A DNA stretch of 30,492 nt, taken from positions 1-30,492 of the forward strand of contig JANMDU010000131.1 in the NCBI GenBank assembly GCA_031376455.1. Reading direction: 5' to 3'. Of the stretch, positions 1-7,854 are shown one piece after another. This stretch comes from JANMDU01 sp031376455. Lineage in GTDB: Bacteria; Pseudomonadota; Gammaproteobacteria; Burkholderiales; Burkholderiaceae_C. The stretch's first letter is position 1. Each line of letters starts with the position of its first letter. The notes under the pieces are model-generated. The model was given only the letters and a program-made list of their open reading frames with translations, ran no database searches and had not been told where the DNA came from. A program made the position numbers and the translations under genes.

Positions 1-1
1 G

Positions 2-2356
2 CTGGCCGATGGCGCGCTGTGCGTGCATCCTGAAGATGAGCGCTACAAACATCTCGTGGGCAAGCGCGTTGATCTGCCGCTGTGCAACCGTTCCATCCCC
101 ATCATTGCCGATGATTTCGTTGATCGCGCTTTCGGCTCCGGCTGCGTCAAGATCACGGGCGCGCATGATTTCAACGACTACGCCTGCTCTCAGCGCCACA
201 ACCTGCCGTTGATCACGATCTTCACCCTAGATGCCAAGATCAACGAGAACGGCCCAGTTGCATACCAAGGCATGGATCGCTTCGTAGCGCGTAAAGCTGT
301 GATCAAAGATTTGGAGACGCAAGGTTTCTTGATCGAGATCAAGCCGCATAAACTCATGCTGCCAATTTGCGCGAGAACGGGTCAGGTCGTTGAACCCATG
401 TTGACCGATCAATGGTTCGTTGCAGTCAATAAAGCCCCCACGCTCCCTGCTTCGCAGGGTGCGCTGCCCCAAGCTGGGGAAGGGGCTCCGGCTTTGCCTG
501 AGCGTGGGGAGCTGGCTGCGCCAAAACAGCCAGCAGGCGGCGTATCTATTGCGCAAGGTGCTATCAATGCAGTAGCGTCTGGCGATGTGAAGTTCGTGCC
601 CGAGCAGTGGGTCAACACATATAACCAATGGATGAACAACATTCAAGACTGGTGTATTTCACGCCAGCTGTGGTGGGGTCATCAAATCCCCGCTTGGTAT
701 GACGAAGATGGCAAAGTCTATGTTGCTCGCAACGAAGACGAGGCGCGGCTCCAAGCGCCCGGCAAGAAGCTCACACGCGATGAAGATGTGCTCGATACGT
801 GGTATTCCTCCGCGCTCGTGCCGTTCAGCACCATGGGCTGGCCTGACTCCGTTCGTCCTGAGCCTGTCGAAGGACAAGGCGCTTCGACCCTTCGTCAGGC
901 TCAGGACAGGCCAAGCTCAGCGCGAACGGGTATTGCTGACTACAACCTCTATCTCCCCTCCTCCACACTGGTGACCGGCTACGACATCATCTTCTTCTGG
1001 GTTGCCCGCATGATCATGATGACGCAGCACTTCACCGGCCGCGTTCCCTTCAAGCATGTGTACATTCACGGCCTCGTGCGCGATTCGCAGGGCAAGAAGA
1101 TGAGCAAGTCTGAAGGCAATGTGCTCGATCCTGTGGATTTGATCGACGGGATTGATCTGGATACTTTGCTGGGCAAACGCACGACCGGCCTACGTAAACC
1201 CGAGACCGCGCCCCAAGTGCGCAAGAATACCGAAAAAGAATTCCCCACCGGCATCCCCGGCTACGGCGCTGATGCACTGCGCTTCACGTTTGCTGCTTTG
1301 GCCTCGCTCGGCAGAAACATCAACTTCGACAGCAAACGCTGCGAAGGCTATCGCAATTTTTGCAACAAACTTTGGAACGCCACGCGCTTTGTATTGATGA
1401 ATTGCGAAGGCTACGACTGCGGCCTGAAAGATCACACCAAGGCTGAATGTCAGCCGGCTCAATACAACGCCGACGGTACGGTCGCCCGTGCGGCGGGCGT
1501 TGCGCATGGCTACATGCAATTCAGCCAAGCCGACCGCTGGATTTCTTCGATCCTGCAAAAAGTAGAAGCCGATGTGGTGCAAGGCTTTGCAGACTACCGC
1601 CTCGACAACGTTGCCAACACAATCTACGACTTCGTGTGGAATGAATTCTGCGATTGGTATTTAGAAATCGCCAAAGTACAAATTCAAACCGGTACTGAAA
1701 GCCAACAACGTGCCACGCGCCGCACGCTCATCCGCACCCTCGAATGCATCATGCGTCTCGCGCACCCGATCATCCCGTTCATTACCGAAGAGCTGTGGCA
1801 GAAGGTCGCGCCCGTTGCGGGCATCCAAGGCGAATCCGTGGCCATCGCCCGCTACCCCCAAGCCCAGCCCGAAAAAATCGATCCTGCTGCGATTGAGCAT
1901 GTGACCAAGCTCAAATCCATCGTGGATGCTTGCCGCAATCTGCGCGGCGAGATGAACGTGAGCCCCGCTCAGCGACTGCCGATGCTTGTCTCTGGTGATG
2001 CAGAGTTCATCCAGCAGAGTGCAGACTTGCTCAAAGCCTTGGCCAAGCTGTCTGACGTGAAAACTTTTGCAACGGAAGCTGATTGGGCGAATGCCAGCGG
2101 CGCATCGCCTACCGCCGTCGTTGGCGAGGCTCGACTGTCGCTTTTTGTTGAGGTGGATGTAGTGGCCGAGAAAGCGCGTCTGTCGAAAGAAGCAACACGG
2201 CTTGAAGCCGAAATCGTCAAAGCCAATGCAAAACTGGCCAACGAGGCTTTCGTCTCAAAAGCTCCCGCCACTGTGCTCGAGCAAGAGCGCAAGCGTTTGG
2301 CCGATTTCAGCGCGACGGTGGAAAAACTGCGCGAGCAAATCAAGCGCTTGGGTTAA
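2..2356 (+). CDS. valS: Valyl-tRNA synthetase, 3' part (5' end outside window)
   Basis: Charges tRNA-Val with valine in the cytoplasm. The reading frame is open from the window edge, so the start and the HIGH-type motif are missing. Visible in order: the end of the editing domain (GSGCVKITGAHDFND), the WCISRQLWWGHQIPAWY block (about 652-705), the DEDVLDTWYSSAL block, GYDIIFFWVARMIMM, KMSKS at 1097-1111, the anticodon-binding domain, and a C-terminal coiled-coil arm rich in Lys/Glu/Ala (about 2150-2350). Two low-complexity segments absent from E. coli ValS (nt 434-532 and 849-930) are encoded by palindromic repeats inserted in frame. Both lie between conserved blocks, so the enzyme is probably active. 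It is convergent with the TusA-like gene downstream. Confidence 0.97.
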   Translation: MADGALCVHPEDERYKHLVGKRVDLPLCNRSIPIIADDFVDRAFGSGCVKITGAHDFNDYACSQRHNLPLITIFTLDAKINENGPVAYQGMDRFVARKAVIKDLETQGFLIEIKPHKLMLPICARTGQVVEPMLTDQWFVAVNKAPTLPASQGALPQAGEGAPALPERGELAAPKQPAGGVSIAQGAINAVASGDVKFVPEQWVNTYNQWMNNIQDWCISRQLWWGHQIPAWYDEDGKVYVARNEDEARLQAPGKKLTRDEDVLDTWYSSALVPFSTMGWPDSVRPEPVEGQGASTLRQAQDRPSSARTGIADYNLYLPSSTLVTGYDIIFFWVARMIMMTQHFTGRVPFKHVYIHGLVRDSQGKKMSKSEGNVLDPVDLIDGIDLDTLLGKRTTGLRKPETAPQVRKNTEKEFPTGIPGYGADALRFTFAALASLGRNINFDSKRCEGYRNFCNKLWNATRFVLMNCEGYDCGLKDHTKAECQPAQYNADGTVARAAGVAHGYMQFSQADRWISSILQKVEADVVQGFADYRLDNVANTIYDFVWNEFCDWYLEIAKVQIQTGTESQQRATRRTLIRTLECIMRLAHPIIPFITEELWQKVAPVAGIQGESVAIARYPQAQPEKIDPAAIEHVTKLKSIVDACRNLRGEMNVSPAQRLPMLVSGDAEFIQQSADLLKALAKLSDVKTFATEADWANASGASPTAVVGEARLSLFVEVDVVAEKARLSKEATRLEAEIVKANAKLANEAFVSKAPATVLEQERKRLADFSATVEKLREQIKRLG
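434..532. repeat. Palindrome-rich repeat inserted in frame in valS
   Basis: CCCCACGCTC at 436-445 faces GAGCGTGGGG at 500-509, with a smaller inverted pair GCCCC/GGGG inside and GCTGGCTG/CAGCCAGC beyond it. The stretch encodes a Pro/Ala/Gly-rich segment (TLPASQGALPQAGEGAPALP and onward) between the MLTDQWFV block and the conserved GDVKFVPEQW block. E. coli ValS lacks it. It resembles a CCCCCACGCTC-type intergenic repeat that I recall from Comamonadaceae genomes; that family assignment is from memory. Confidence 0.75.
849..930. repeat. REP-like palindrome (VRPEPVEG type) inserted in frame in valS
   Basis: GTTCGTCCTGAGCCTGTCGA begins the element and an inverted, slightly diverged arm ending in GCGAACGG closes it, with an internal CTTCGTCAGGCTCAGGAC arm. 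Translated, it gives SVRPEPVEG followed by LRQAQDRP, between the conserved STMGWP and YNLYLPSSTLVTGYD blocks. A close relative lies in urtC at 12490-12550. Confidence 0.85.
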
Positions 2357-2370
2357 ACCACCCCACCTGC

Positions 2371-2418
2371 GCTATCAAAAAAATAGCTGGCTGCGCAGTA
2401 TTTGCGCCGGCCAGCTAT
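2371..2418 (-). repeat. GCCGGC/CTGCGCAG/GCTAT repeat, hairpin copy 1
   Basis: In the 89-bp gap between convergent valS and the TusA-like gene. ATAGCTGGC (2383-2391) pairs with GCCAGCTAT (2410-2418), with an inner GCGC/GCGC pair, giving a strong hairpin that could act as a bidirectional terminator. On the minus strand it matches the repeat core found elsewhere in the window: GCCGGC, ACTGCGCAG, GCTAT. Confidence 0.75.
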
Positions 2419-2445
2419 CGATTAAGCTCAAAAAATGCGTTGCAA

Positions 2446-2673
2446 TCAGCGCCTGCGCATCACATGCACAAAGTCAGCGCCCATGCTTTGCTGCTCGACG
2501 AGTTCGTTGCCCGTTTGCTTAGCAAAGGCTTGAAAATCTCGCACAGAGCCGGGATCGGTGGCGACGATTTTGAGCATTTGGCCGCTGGCAAGCTCGGCGA
2601 GCGCTTTCTTGGCTTTGAGAATGGGCAGTGGGCAGTTCAGGCCACGGGTGTCGAGTTCTTTGTCGATGTGCAT
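2446..2673 (-). CDS. TusA/SirA-family sulfur carrier protein
   Basis: A 75-residue protein of the TusA fold, a small cytoplasmic persulfide carrier used in tRNA thiolation, molybdenum cofactor or other sulfur trafficking. The diagnostic N-terminal motif is present: DTRGLNCPLPILKAKKAL, with the carrier cysteine in CPLP at about residue 14. The length is typical of the family (75-85 aa). It lies 24 bp after the NUDIX gene on the same strand, which follows cysM, so the three may be co-transcribed. A link between CysM (cysteine synthesis) and a sulfur carrier is plausible, but which TusA subfamily this is cannot be settled from sequence alone. Confidence 0.9.
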   Translation of the reverse strand: MHIDKELDTRGLNCPLPILKAKKALAELASGQMLKIVATDPGSVRDFQAFAKQTGNELVEQQSMGADFVHVMRRR

Positions 2674-2697
2674 AAATTACCTCTGTGATGCTGAATT

Positions 2698-3228
2698 TTA
2701 GCGTTTTGCCCATTCTACAAACTCGGGCTCGATACCTTTGACCTTTTTCAGCCATTCAGCCAGTGCATAACCCGTGCCTGCTGGCCAGCATTTGATGTGC
2801 TCATAGTCGTAGAGCTTGTACTCGACCAATTCGGGCGACAAAGCCACAGAGCCATGCGCCACCACATGGTAGGCAATGATGACTTGATTCATGCGCTGAA
2901 AGTCGTATGCGCCTACCAAATTGACTTCGCTGCAATCGAGATTCGTCTCTTCTTTCACTTCGCGCGCAATGCCGCCTTGGGGCGTCTCGCCCGCTTCCAT
3001 GAAACCCGTGATCAGCGCAAACATCCGATGAGGCCAAGCCGCATTGCGAGCGAGCAAGATTTGGCCGTTGTATTCCACAATCGCCGCGAGCACGGGCGTG
3101 GGATTGTTCCAATGCGTGAAGCCGCATGCTGGGCAACGCTGCCGCTCTTTTTCTCCGCCGTCTTCCATTTGCATCTCAAAGGCCAAAGGCGTAGCGCATT
3201 GGGGGCAGAATTGAAAGGCTGTGCTCAT
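2698..3228 (-). CDS. NUDIX hydrolase with N-terminal zinc ribbon
   Basis: A 176-residue cytoplasmic pyrophosphohydrolase, acting on a nucleoside diphosphate linked to another moiety. The N-terminus carries a zinc ribbon of two Cys pairs (CPQC near residue 8, CPAC near residue 33) as in the NudC/NADH pyrophosphatase group. The Nudix box is intact: GFMEAGETPQGGIAREVKEE, containing the REVKEE catalytic helix. It is shorter than canonical NudC (about 255 aa) because the N-terminal domain is absent, so the substrate should not be assumed to be NADH. It lies between cysM and the TusA-like gene on the same strand. A repeat copy (3247-3280) lies just upstream of its start. Confidence 0.9.
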   Translation of the reverse strand: MSTAFQFCPQCATPLAFEMQMEDGGEKERQRCPACGFTHWNNPTPVLAAIVEYNGQILLARNAAWPHRMFALITGFMEAGETPQGGIAREVKEETNLDCSEVNLVGAYDFQRMNQVIIAYHVVAHGSVALSPELVEYKLYDYEHIKCWPAGTGYALAEWLKKVKGIEPEFVEWAKR

Positions 3229-3246
3229 GATCTGGTAACTATTATT

Positions 3247-3280
3247 TTGATAGCGCTCTGCGCGTATTCCATGCCGGCTA
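3247..3280 (-). repeat. GCCGGC/GCGCAG/GCTAT repeat, copy 2
   Basis: Minus-strand reading gives TAGCCGGCAT, then CGCGCAGAGCGCTATCA, in the 86-bp gap between cysM and the NUDIX gene. It matches the core of the repeat family seen throughout the window and lies in the 5' untranslated region of the NUDIX gene. Confidence 0.7.
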
Positions 3281-3314
3281 AGTGCTCAGAAGGCTTAAAA
3301 TTTATGCAGCCGTA

Positions 3315-4238
3315 TTAAGCTGGGAAGACGCCCGTAGAGAGATACCGATCCCCACGATCACACACGATAAAAACAATCACCGCATCGCGCTCCCGCGCAG
3401 CAATCTGCTGCGCGACCCAGCATGCCCCCGCTGCGGAAATGCCTGCGAAAATGCCCTCTTCTCGTGCCATTTGGCGAGCCATCTCCTCTGCATCTGCTTG
3501 GCTCACATAAACAAGTTCATCCACATTTTTTGGATCGTAGATTTTTGGCAAATAGGCCTCAGGCCATTTACGGATGCCCGGAATGCGCGAGCCCTCAGAC
3601 GGCTGCGCGCCAATGATGCGAATGCTTGAATTCTTTTCTTTTAAATAGCGCGACACGCCTGTGATCGTGCCAGTTGTGCCCATAGCGCTGACAAAGTGCG
3701 TGATCTTTCCACGCGTTTGCTCCCAAATTTCAGGGCCCGTCGTCTCGTAATGAATGCGCGGATTGTCAGCGTTAGCAAACTGGTCGAGCACGCGGCCTTT
3801 TCCCTCTCGCTGCATGCTATCGGCCAGATCCCGCGAATACTCGATGCCGCCGGATTTAGGCGTCAGAATCAGCTCTGCGCCGAAGGCTTTCATCGTTTGT
3901 GCGCGCTCAATTGAGAGATCTTCGGGCATGATCAAAATCATACGATAGCCCTTGATCGCAGCGGCCATGGCCAGCGCGATGCCGGTATTGCCCGACGTGG
4001 CTTCGATCAGCGTGTCGCCCGGCAAGATGTCGCCCCTCTCCTCGGCGCGTTTGATCATCGACAGCGCAGGCCGATCTTTGACGCTGCCAGCGGGGTTGTT
4101 GCCCTCCAGCTTGCCGAGGATCACATTACCCAATTTTTTGCAATGCTCAGATCCCATGCGTTGCAAGCGCACCAGGGGCGTTTTGCCAATCGCGTCTTCA
4201 ATGGTCGGGAAATCGGTGTTGTTTTGCTGCGAAGTCAT
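3315..4238 (-). CDS. cysM: Cysteine synthase B (O-acetylserine sulfhydrylase)
   Basis: PLP enzyme that makes L-cysteine from O-acetylserine and sulfide (or thiosulfate for the CysM type). It is 307 residues, against about 300 for the family. The PLP lysine lies in NNPAGSVKDRPA (around residue 55). The substrate loop EATSGNTGIALA is at about residues 79-90 and the phosphate-binding GTTGTITG at about 188-195. The N-terminal pattern TIEDAIGKTPLVRLQRM and the absence of the longer CysK loop favour CysM over CysK. It is the first gene of a minus-strand run followed by the NUDIX and TusA-like genes. The tRNA-Leu gene lies upstream on the opposite strand. Confidence 0.94.
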   Translation of the reverse strand: MTSQQNNTDFPTIEDAIGKTPLVRLQRMGSEHCKKLGNVILGKLEGNNPAGSVKDRPALSMIKRAEERGDILPGDTLIEATSGNTGIALAMAAAIKGYRMILIMPEDLSIERAQTMKAFGAELILTPKSGGIEYSRDLADSMQREGKGRVLDQFANADNPRIHYETTGPEIWEQTRGKITHFVSAMGTTGTITGVSRYLKEKNSSIRIIGAQPSEGSRIPGIRKWPEAYLPKIYDPKNVDELVYVSQADAEEMARQMAREEGIFAGISAAGACWVAQQIAARERDAVIVFIVCDRGDRYLSTGVFPA

Positions 4239-4290
4239 AACGTGTACTGTGCCATAATTAAGTCCTTAATATTTGCGAACAAACTTATCT

Positions 4291-4375
4291 GCCCGGGTGG
4301 TGAAATTGGTAGACGCAGGGGACTCAAAATCCCCCGCCGCAAGGCGTGCCGGTTCGATTCCGGCCTCGGGCACCA
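4291..4375 (+). tRNA. tRNA-Leu (anticodon CAA)
   Basis: The acceptor stem GCCCGGG (4291-4297) pairs with CTCGGGC (4365-4371), with one G-T pair, followed by discriminator A and an encoded CCA end. The anticodon arm has a GGGGA/TCCCC stem around the loop CTCAAAA, giving anticodon CAA. The T arm contains GGTTCGATTCC, and the long variable arm is typical of class II leucine tRNA. It reads the UUG codon. No duplicated 3' end that would mark an integrated element was seen downstream. Confidence 0.97.
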
Positions 4376-4384
4376 GCTGAGAAA

Positions 4385-4418
4385 GCCTGACTAGCATTGA
4401 CTAGTCGGGCTTTTTTTT
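4385..4418 (+). terminator. Rho-independent terminator of tRNA-Leu
   Basis: GCCTGACTAG (4385-4394) pairs with CTAGTCGGGC (4401-4410) with one G-T pair across a 6-nt loop, followed directly by eight T residues. It begins nine bases after the tRNA CCA end. Confidence 0.93.
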
Positions 4419-4590
4419 GAATCAAGCTTACAATTTACAAGATGTAACAATTGAGCAACTCCCCACATCTGATATTGCTTTGAAGGGGCTTCCTTGCTAG
4501 ACTGCAATATGTTGCATACTAGTGACAACCCCTAGATGCCCGAAACATGCGAGTAATACTTTTTAACTCATTTTCGAAAGAACACTGGTT
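4419..4590. other. Intergenic region between tRNA-Leu terminator and the gene at 4591
   Basis: 172 bp, AT-rich compared with its surroundings. It presumably holds the promoter of the downstream gene. I see no repeat copy, RNA gene or convincing operator in it. Confidence 0.5.
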
Positions 4591-5835
4591 TTGTTAACGA
4601 AATTGCTGCGCGCGATCAGCGGCAGCCCCGAACGCACCGACTGGGAAAGCATGCTCACGCAAGTAGGCAGTGAAAGCTCTGCCTGGGGCGATTCCGATGT
4701 GTTGCGTACGGGAAGTTTTGGCACGAATCGCTTGGTCTCCGCGCCGGAGGCCAATGCGCCAGATGTCAATCTAGCCTTGCTGGGCTTGTCTGGCGAAGAG
4801 GTCCACGCGCGTGCCAAGGCCATTGCTCAAGAGCTTCACGCGCTGGCTGAGCGCGGCGCGACTGTGCAGCAATGGAATATGCTGATCCGCGATGTGACAG
4901 CGCTCTCTGACATGGGGCAAACGATCAATTCGTTGGCTGAAGTCAAACTACGCCGCGTCAAGCCACGCGTGCAAAGCATTCCAATGCTGCCTCTGATGGG
5001 CAGCATTTTGGCCAAGCGCGCCAACGATCTGCGGCGCTCAGGCGTGCTGCTCGTCCCGCAATTACAAAGCTGCACCATCGACAGCGATCCCAACCTTTGC
5101 CGCGCCTTGATCGAATCAGCCATCGAATGGGCCATTCCTTTTGGCAACCGCTTAACCGTCAGCACCGACGTGTCTAGCTGGGGGGATGCAGCTCGCATGG
5201 CGATCGTTGCCGACCATGTAGTACGGACGCAAGAAGAAGCCCCACCCATGGAACGCACCAGCCACTTCCTCTGGGAGCTCATCACTGAGCTGGCGCAGGC
5301 CGCGGGCGTGTTGGCAACCCGTTCTCAAGTAGATGGCAAAACAGCAATTTCGATTGAATTCCCGACGCAAAACGAAATGGATAACGGCATAGTCAGCAGC
5401 GAGATGAGCATGCTATCTAAAGACATGCCTGTGCTTTCTCAAATGGATGTGTTGGTTTACGTCAACAACACTTCAGTAAAAATTGCGGTCGATAAGGCAC
5501 TATCCAAAGCGCAATGCCGCATGCGCAATGCAACCAGTCTCACGCATCTTGTACGCGAATGCGAGACGAGTTTGCCGGCGGCGATGGTGATTGAATCTGA
5601 ATTGATGGATGAAAACGTGCAGTCCCTCATCAGTGATCTGCGCCGACACATTCGCAGCTTCGCAATGGTTGAGATTGTCAAAGCGGCCAACGTTTACGAC
5701 GTGTCGCTTCCCGGCAGCGGTAAACCTTGCCGGCTCAGTGCAGCAAATATTGATGCAAATTTGCGCGATGCGCTGCTGTTTGAATTGGCTCAAGCCCCAG
5801 CAGGCGCAAACAGCAGCTATCACCCTCTGGGGTGA
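4591..5835 (+). CDS. Unrecognised protein; possibly degenerate histidine-kinase ATPase plus receiver
   Basis: A 414-residue protein without signal peptide or membrane segment. Residues about 160-255 have the pattern of a HATPase domain: PNLCRALIESAIEWAIPFGN resembles an N-box helix, and LWELITELAQAAGVLATRSQ resembles the final helix and strand before a closing SIEFP. The Asn of the N-box and the glycine-rich boxes are not evident, so ATP binding is doubtful. Residues about 285-400 (MDVLVYVNN onward) resemble a receiver fold with no clear phospho-acceptor Asp. The start is uncertain: TTG at 4591 or CTG at 4585, since the frame opens only at 4567. Its 3' end overlaps convergent xerD by 16 bp. 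The kinase-like reading is inference from pattern only. Confidence 0.6.
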   Translation: MLTKLLRAISGSPERTDWESMLTQVGSESSAWGDSDVLRTGSFGTNRLVSAPEANAPDVNLALLGLSGEEVHARAKAIAQELHALAERGATVQQWNMLIRDVTALSDMGQTINSLAEVKLRRVKPRVQSIPMLPLMGSILAKRANDLRRSGVLLVPQLQSCTIDSDPNLCRALIESAIEWAIPFGNRLTVSTDVSSWGDAARMAIVADHVVRTQEEAPPMERTSHFLWELITELAQAAGVLATRSQVDGKTAISIEFPTQNEMDNGIVSSEMSMLSKDMPVLSQMDVLVYVNNTSVKIAVDKALSKAQCRMRNATSLTHLVRECETSLPAAMVIESELMDENVQSLISDLRRHIRSFAMVEIVKAANVYDVSLPGSGKPCRLSAANIDANLRDALLFELAQAPAGANSSYHPLG

Positions 5836-6719
5836 TGCTCAGCCACAGTCTTTTTCAACCGCTCTCGCGCCACGTGTGTGTAAATCGTCGTCGTAGAAAT
5901 ATCGGCATGGCCGAGCAGCATTTGTACCGCGCGCAGATCCGCGCCATGATTGAGCAGATGTGTCGCAAAGGCGTGACGTAGCGTATGCGGCGACAGCGCT
6001 TTGCTGATGTCAGCAGCCAAGGCGTGCTTTTTGATGGTTTGCCAAAATGCAACTCTGGTCATCGCGCCGCCTGCTTGACTGCCCCGCGAGGTCACGAATA
6101 AATCATCGCTCTGCTGCATCTTCAAAATCGCAGGCCGGGCTTCTTTCAAATACCGCGTGATCCAGTGCGCGGCGTGTTCACCAAAGGGCACGATGCGCTC
6201 TTTGCTGCCCTTACCGAAAGTTCGCAGGACGTGTTCCGTCAAACTGACGTTATGCACTTTCAGGCTCACGCATTCGCTCACGCGCAATCCGCTGGCATAC
6301 ATCAGCTCGAGCATCGCGCGATCTCGCAAGCCTAGTGGCGTGGCCACATCAGGCGCGGCCAGCAATTGCTCAACATCGGCCTCAGACAGCGTTTTGGGAA
6401 GTCGTGGCGGCTGCTTCGCTGCGAGGAGCTTGAGCGTGGGATCCACTAAGGTCAAGCGCTCGCGCAAACACCAGCGGAAAAAACGCTTGAAAACGGTAAG
6501 GCGGCGATTCGCTGATGTCGCCTTCGTACTATCGTGCTTGACTGCAAAATATTCCCGCAGGTCAAGCTCTTGGGTCGTGGCAAGACTTCGTGATTGCGCC
6601 TGTTGCAACCACGCGGCAAACAGATTTAAATCTCGCCGGTAGGCCTCCAGCGTGTTTTTCGCCAAGCCTTCTTCAAGCCATAAGGCGCTGATGAAGGCAT
6701 CGATGCTGTCCTCCATCAA
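5820..6719 (-). CDS. xerD: Site-specific tyrosine recombinase XerD
   Basis: Resolves chromosome dimers at dif together with XerC. It is 299 residues, the normal XerC/D length, with an N-terminal SAM-like core-binding domain (1-105) and a catalytic domain. The catalytic residues are in place: Arg146 in ASGLRVSE, His245 and Arg248 in PHTLRHAFATH, His271 in LLGHADIS, and the nucleophile Tyr280 in TTTIYTHV. The N-terminus (FISALWLEEGLAKNTLEAYR) is XerD-like. No integron or phage genes flank it, so it is the housekeeping recombinase rather than a mobile-element integrase. It lies 19 bp after the Bug/TctC gene on the same strand. Confidence 0.92.
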   Translation of the reverse strand: MMEDSIDAFISALWLEEGLAKNTLEAYRRDLNLFAAWLQQAQSRSLATTQELDLREYFAVKHDSTKATSANRRLTVFKRFFRWCLRERLTLVDPTLKLLAAKQPPRLPKTLSEADVEQLLAAPDVATPLGLRDRAMLELMYASGLRVSECVSLKVHNVSLTEHVLRTFGKGSKERIVPFGEHAAHWITRYLKEARPAILKMQQSDDLFVTSRGSQAGGAMTRVAFWQTIKKHALAADISKALSPHTLRHAFATHLLNHGADLRAVQMLLGHADISTTTIYTHVARERLKKTVAEHHPRG

Positions 6720-6738
6720 GCCTGGCTTTCAATGCACA

Positions 6739-7734
6739 TCACTCAAGTTTGAGCTTTTGCTGCTCAACGACTTTTTTGTACACCGCTAACTCAGCAGCCA
6801 TCTGCTGCGCAAACTGCTCTGGCGTATTCGCCACCACAAGAGAGCCGGTGTCTTCAATGCGTTTTTTCACCGCTGGATCTTGCACTGCTGCACGCACCGC
6901 TGCATTGACCTTTTGGACGACATCAGCAGGCAAACCTTTAGGCCCATAAATACCGTAGTAAGCCATGCGATTGACAGGCTCTAAGCCCACCTCTTGAAAC
7001 GTGGGCACATTGGGCAACGCCAGCAGGCGCTGCGGTGCAGACACCACAATTGGAATCAAGCGTCCAGCTTGAATATGCGGCAATGCAGAAGGCACGTTGT
7101 CAAAAATGATTTCCACTTGCCCGCCCACGGTGTCGCGCAAGGCAGGACCCGCACCGGTATAGGGGATGTGCGTCATGAACACGTTGGCTAGATTTTTAAA
7201 CAGCTCGGTTTGCAGATGGCCGATACCGCCTGTTCCAGAAGACGCATAGCTGTACTTGCCGGGATTTTTCTTGAGTTCGGCGATAAATCCTTTGTAATCT
7301 CGCGCAGGAAATTTCGGATGTACGGCGATCACGTTAGGTGTCGCTGCAATGTTGATGATCGGCGTGAAATCTGTAGCTGCGTTGTACGGAATTTTGGGAT
7401 TGATCGCCGGGTTTGCAGCCGTGGTGGAGACCGTGGCCATGCCCAAGTTGTAGCCATCAGGCGCGATTTTCGCTGTCTCGTTCGCGCCGATGACGCCGCC
7501 GCCGCCAGCTTTGTTAACCACGATGACGTTTTGCCCCAAGGCTTTGCCCAACGGCTCAGCAATGACGCGAGCCACAATATCGGTCGTCCCACCCGGAGCA
7601 AAGGGGACTTGGAGCGTGATCGGCTTATTGGGATAAGCCTGCGCCATGACCAGGCCGCTGACCATGAGAGAACAGGCGCCAGCCGCTACAGTTTGAATAG
7701 CAAGACGCTTACGTGGTGAAAAAACAGCTGACAT
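6739..7734 (-). CDS. Bug/TctC-family periplasmic solute receptor (orphan)
   Basis: Periplasmic binding protein of the tripartite tricarboxylate transporter type. I chose the ATG at 7734 (331 residues) because AGGGAG lies at ideal spacing before it and it opens on a normal signal peptide (MSAVFSPRKRLAIQ, hydrophobic core, cleavage near VMAQA-YPNKP). A longer in-frame ATG at 7818 would put 28 extra residues before the signal. Family motifs are PNKPITLQVPFAPGGTTDI near the mature N-terminus and PYTGAGPALRD. No tctA/tctB genes adjoin it, which is usual for the large Bug family of Burkholderiales, and the ligand is unknown. A complete tct set with its own receptor lies at 27463-30490. Confidence 0.92.
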   Translation of the reverse strand: MSAVFSPRKRLAIQTVAAGACSLMVSGLVMAQAYPNKPITLQVPFAPGGTTDIVARVIAEPLGKALGQNVIVVNKAGGGGVIGANETAKIAPDGYNLGMATVSTTAANPAINPKIPYNAATDFTPIINIAATPNVIAVHPKFPARDYKGFIAELKKNPGKYSYASSGTGGIGHLQTELFKNLANVFMTHIPYTGAGPALRDTVGGQVEIIFDNVPSALPHIQAGRLIPIVVSAPQRLLALPNVPTFQEVGLEPVNRMAYYGIYGPKGLPADVVQKVNAAVRAAVQDPAVKKRIEDTGSLVVANTPEQFAQQMAAELAVYKKVVEQQKLKLE

Positions 7735-7854
7735 CACAACTCCCTTGAAGATAAAAACAGATGAGACAATCATACGCAAACCTGCAATGCTCGGCGACTG
7801 TGGGTAACCCATAAGCATTTACCCTGTAGCCCGAGCGAATTTCCCTCGATTGAT

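Noticed and set aside
227..646. 139-codon minus-strand ORF inside valS
   Set aside because: Lies entirely within a strongly conserved synthetase frame; its translation shows no family features.
2797..3318. 173-codon plus-strand ORF opposite the NUDIX gene
   Set aside because: Shadow of the NUDIX reading frame, whose Nudix box is unambiguous.
4291..4375. tRNA-Leu as an integration site for a genomic island
   Set aside because: No repeated 3' tRNA end and no integrase nearby; XerD is the housekeeping recombinase with standard length and motifs.
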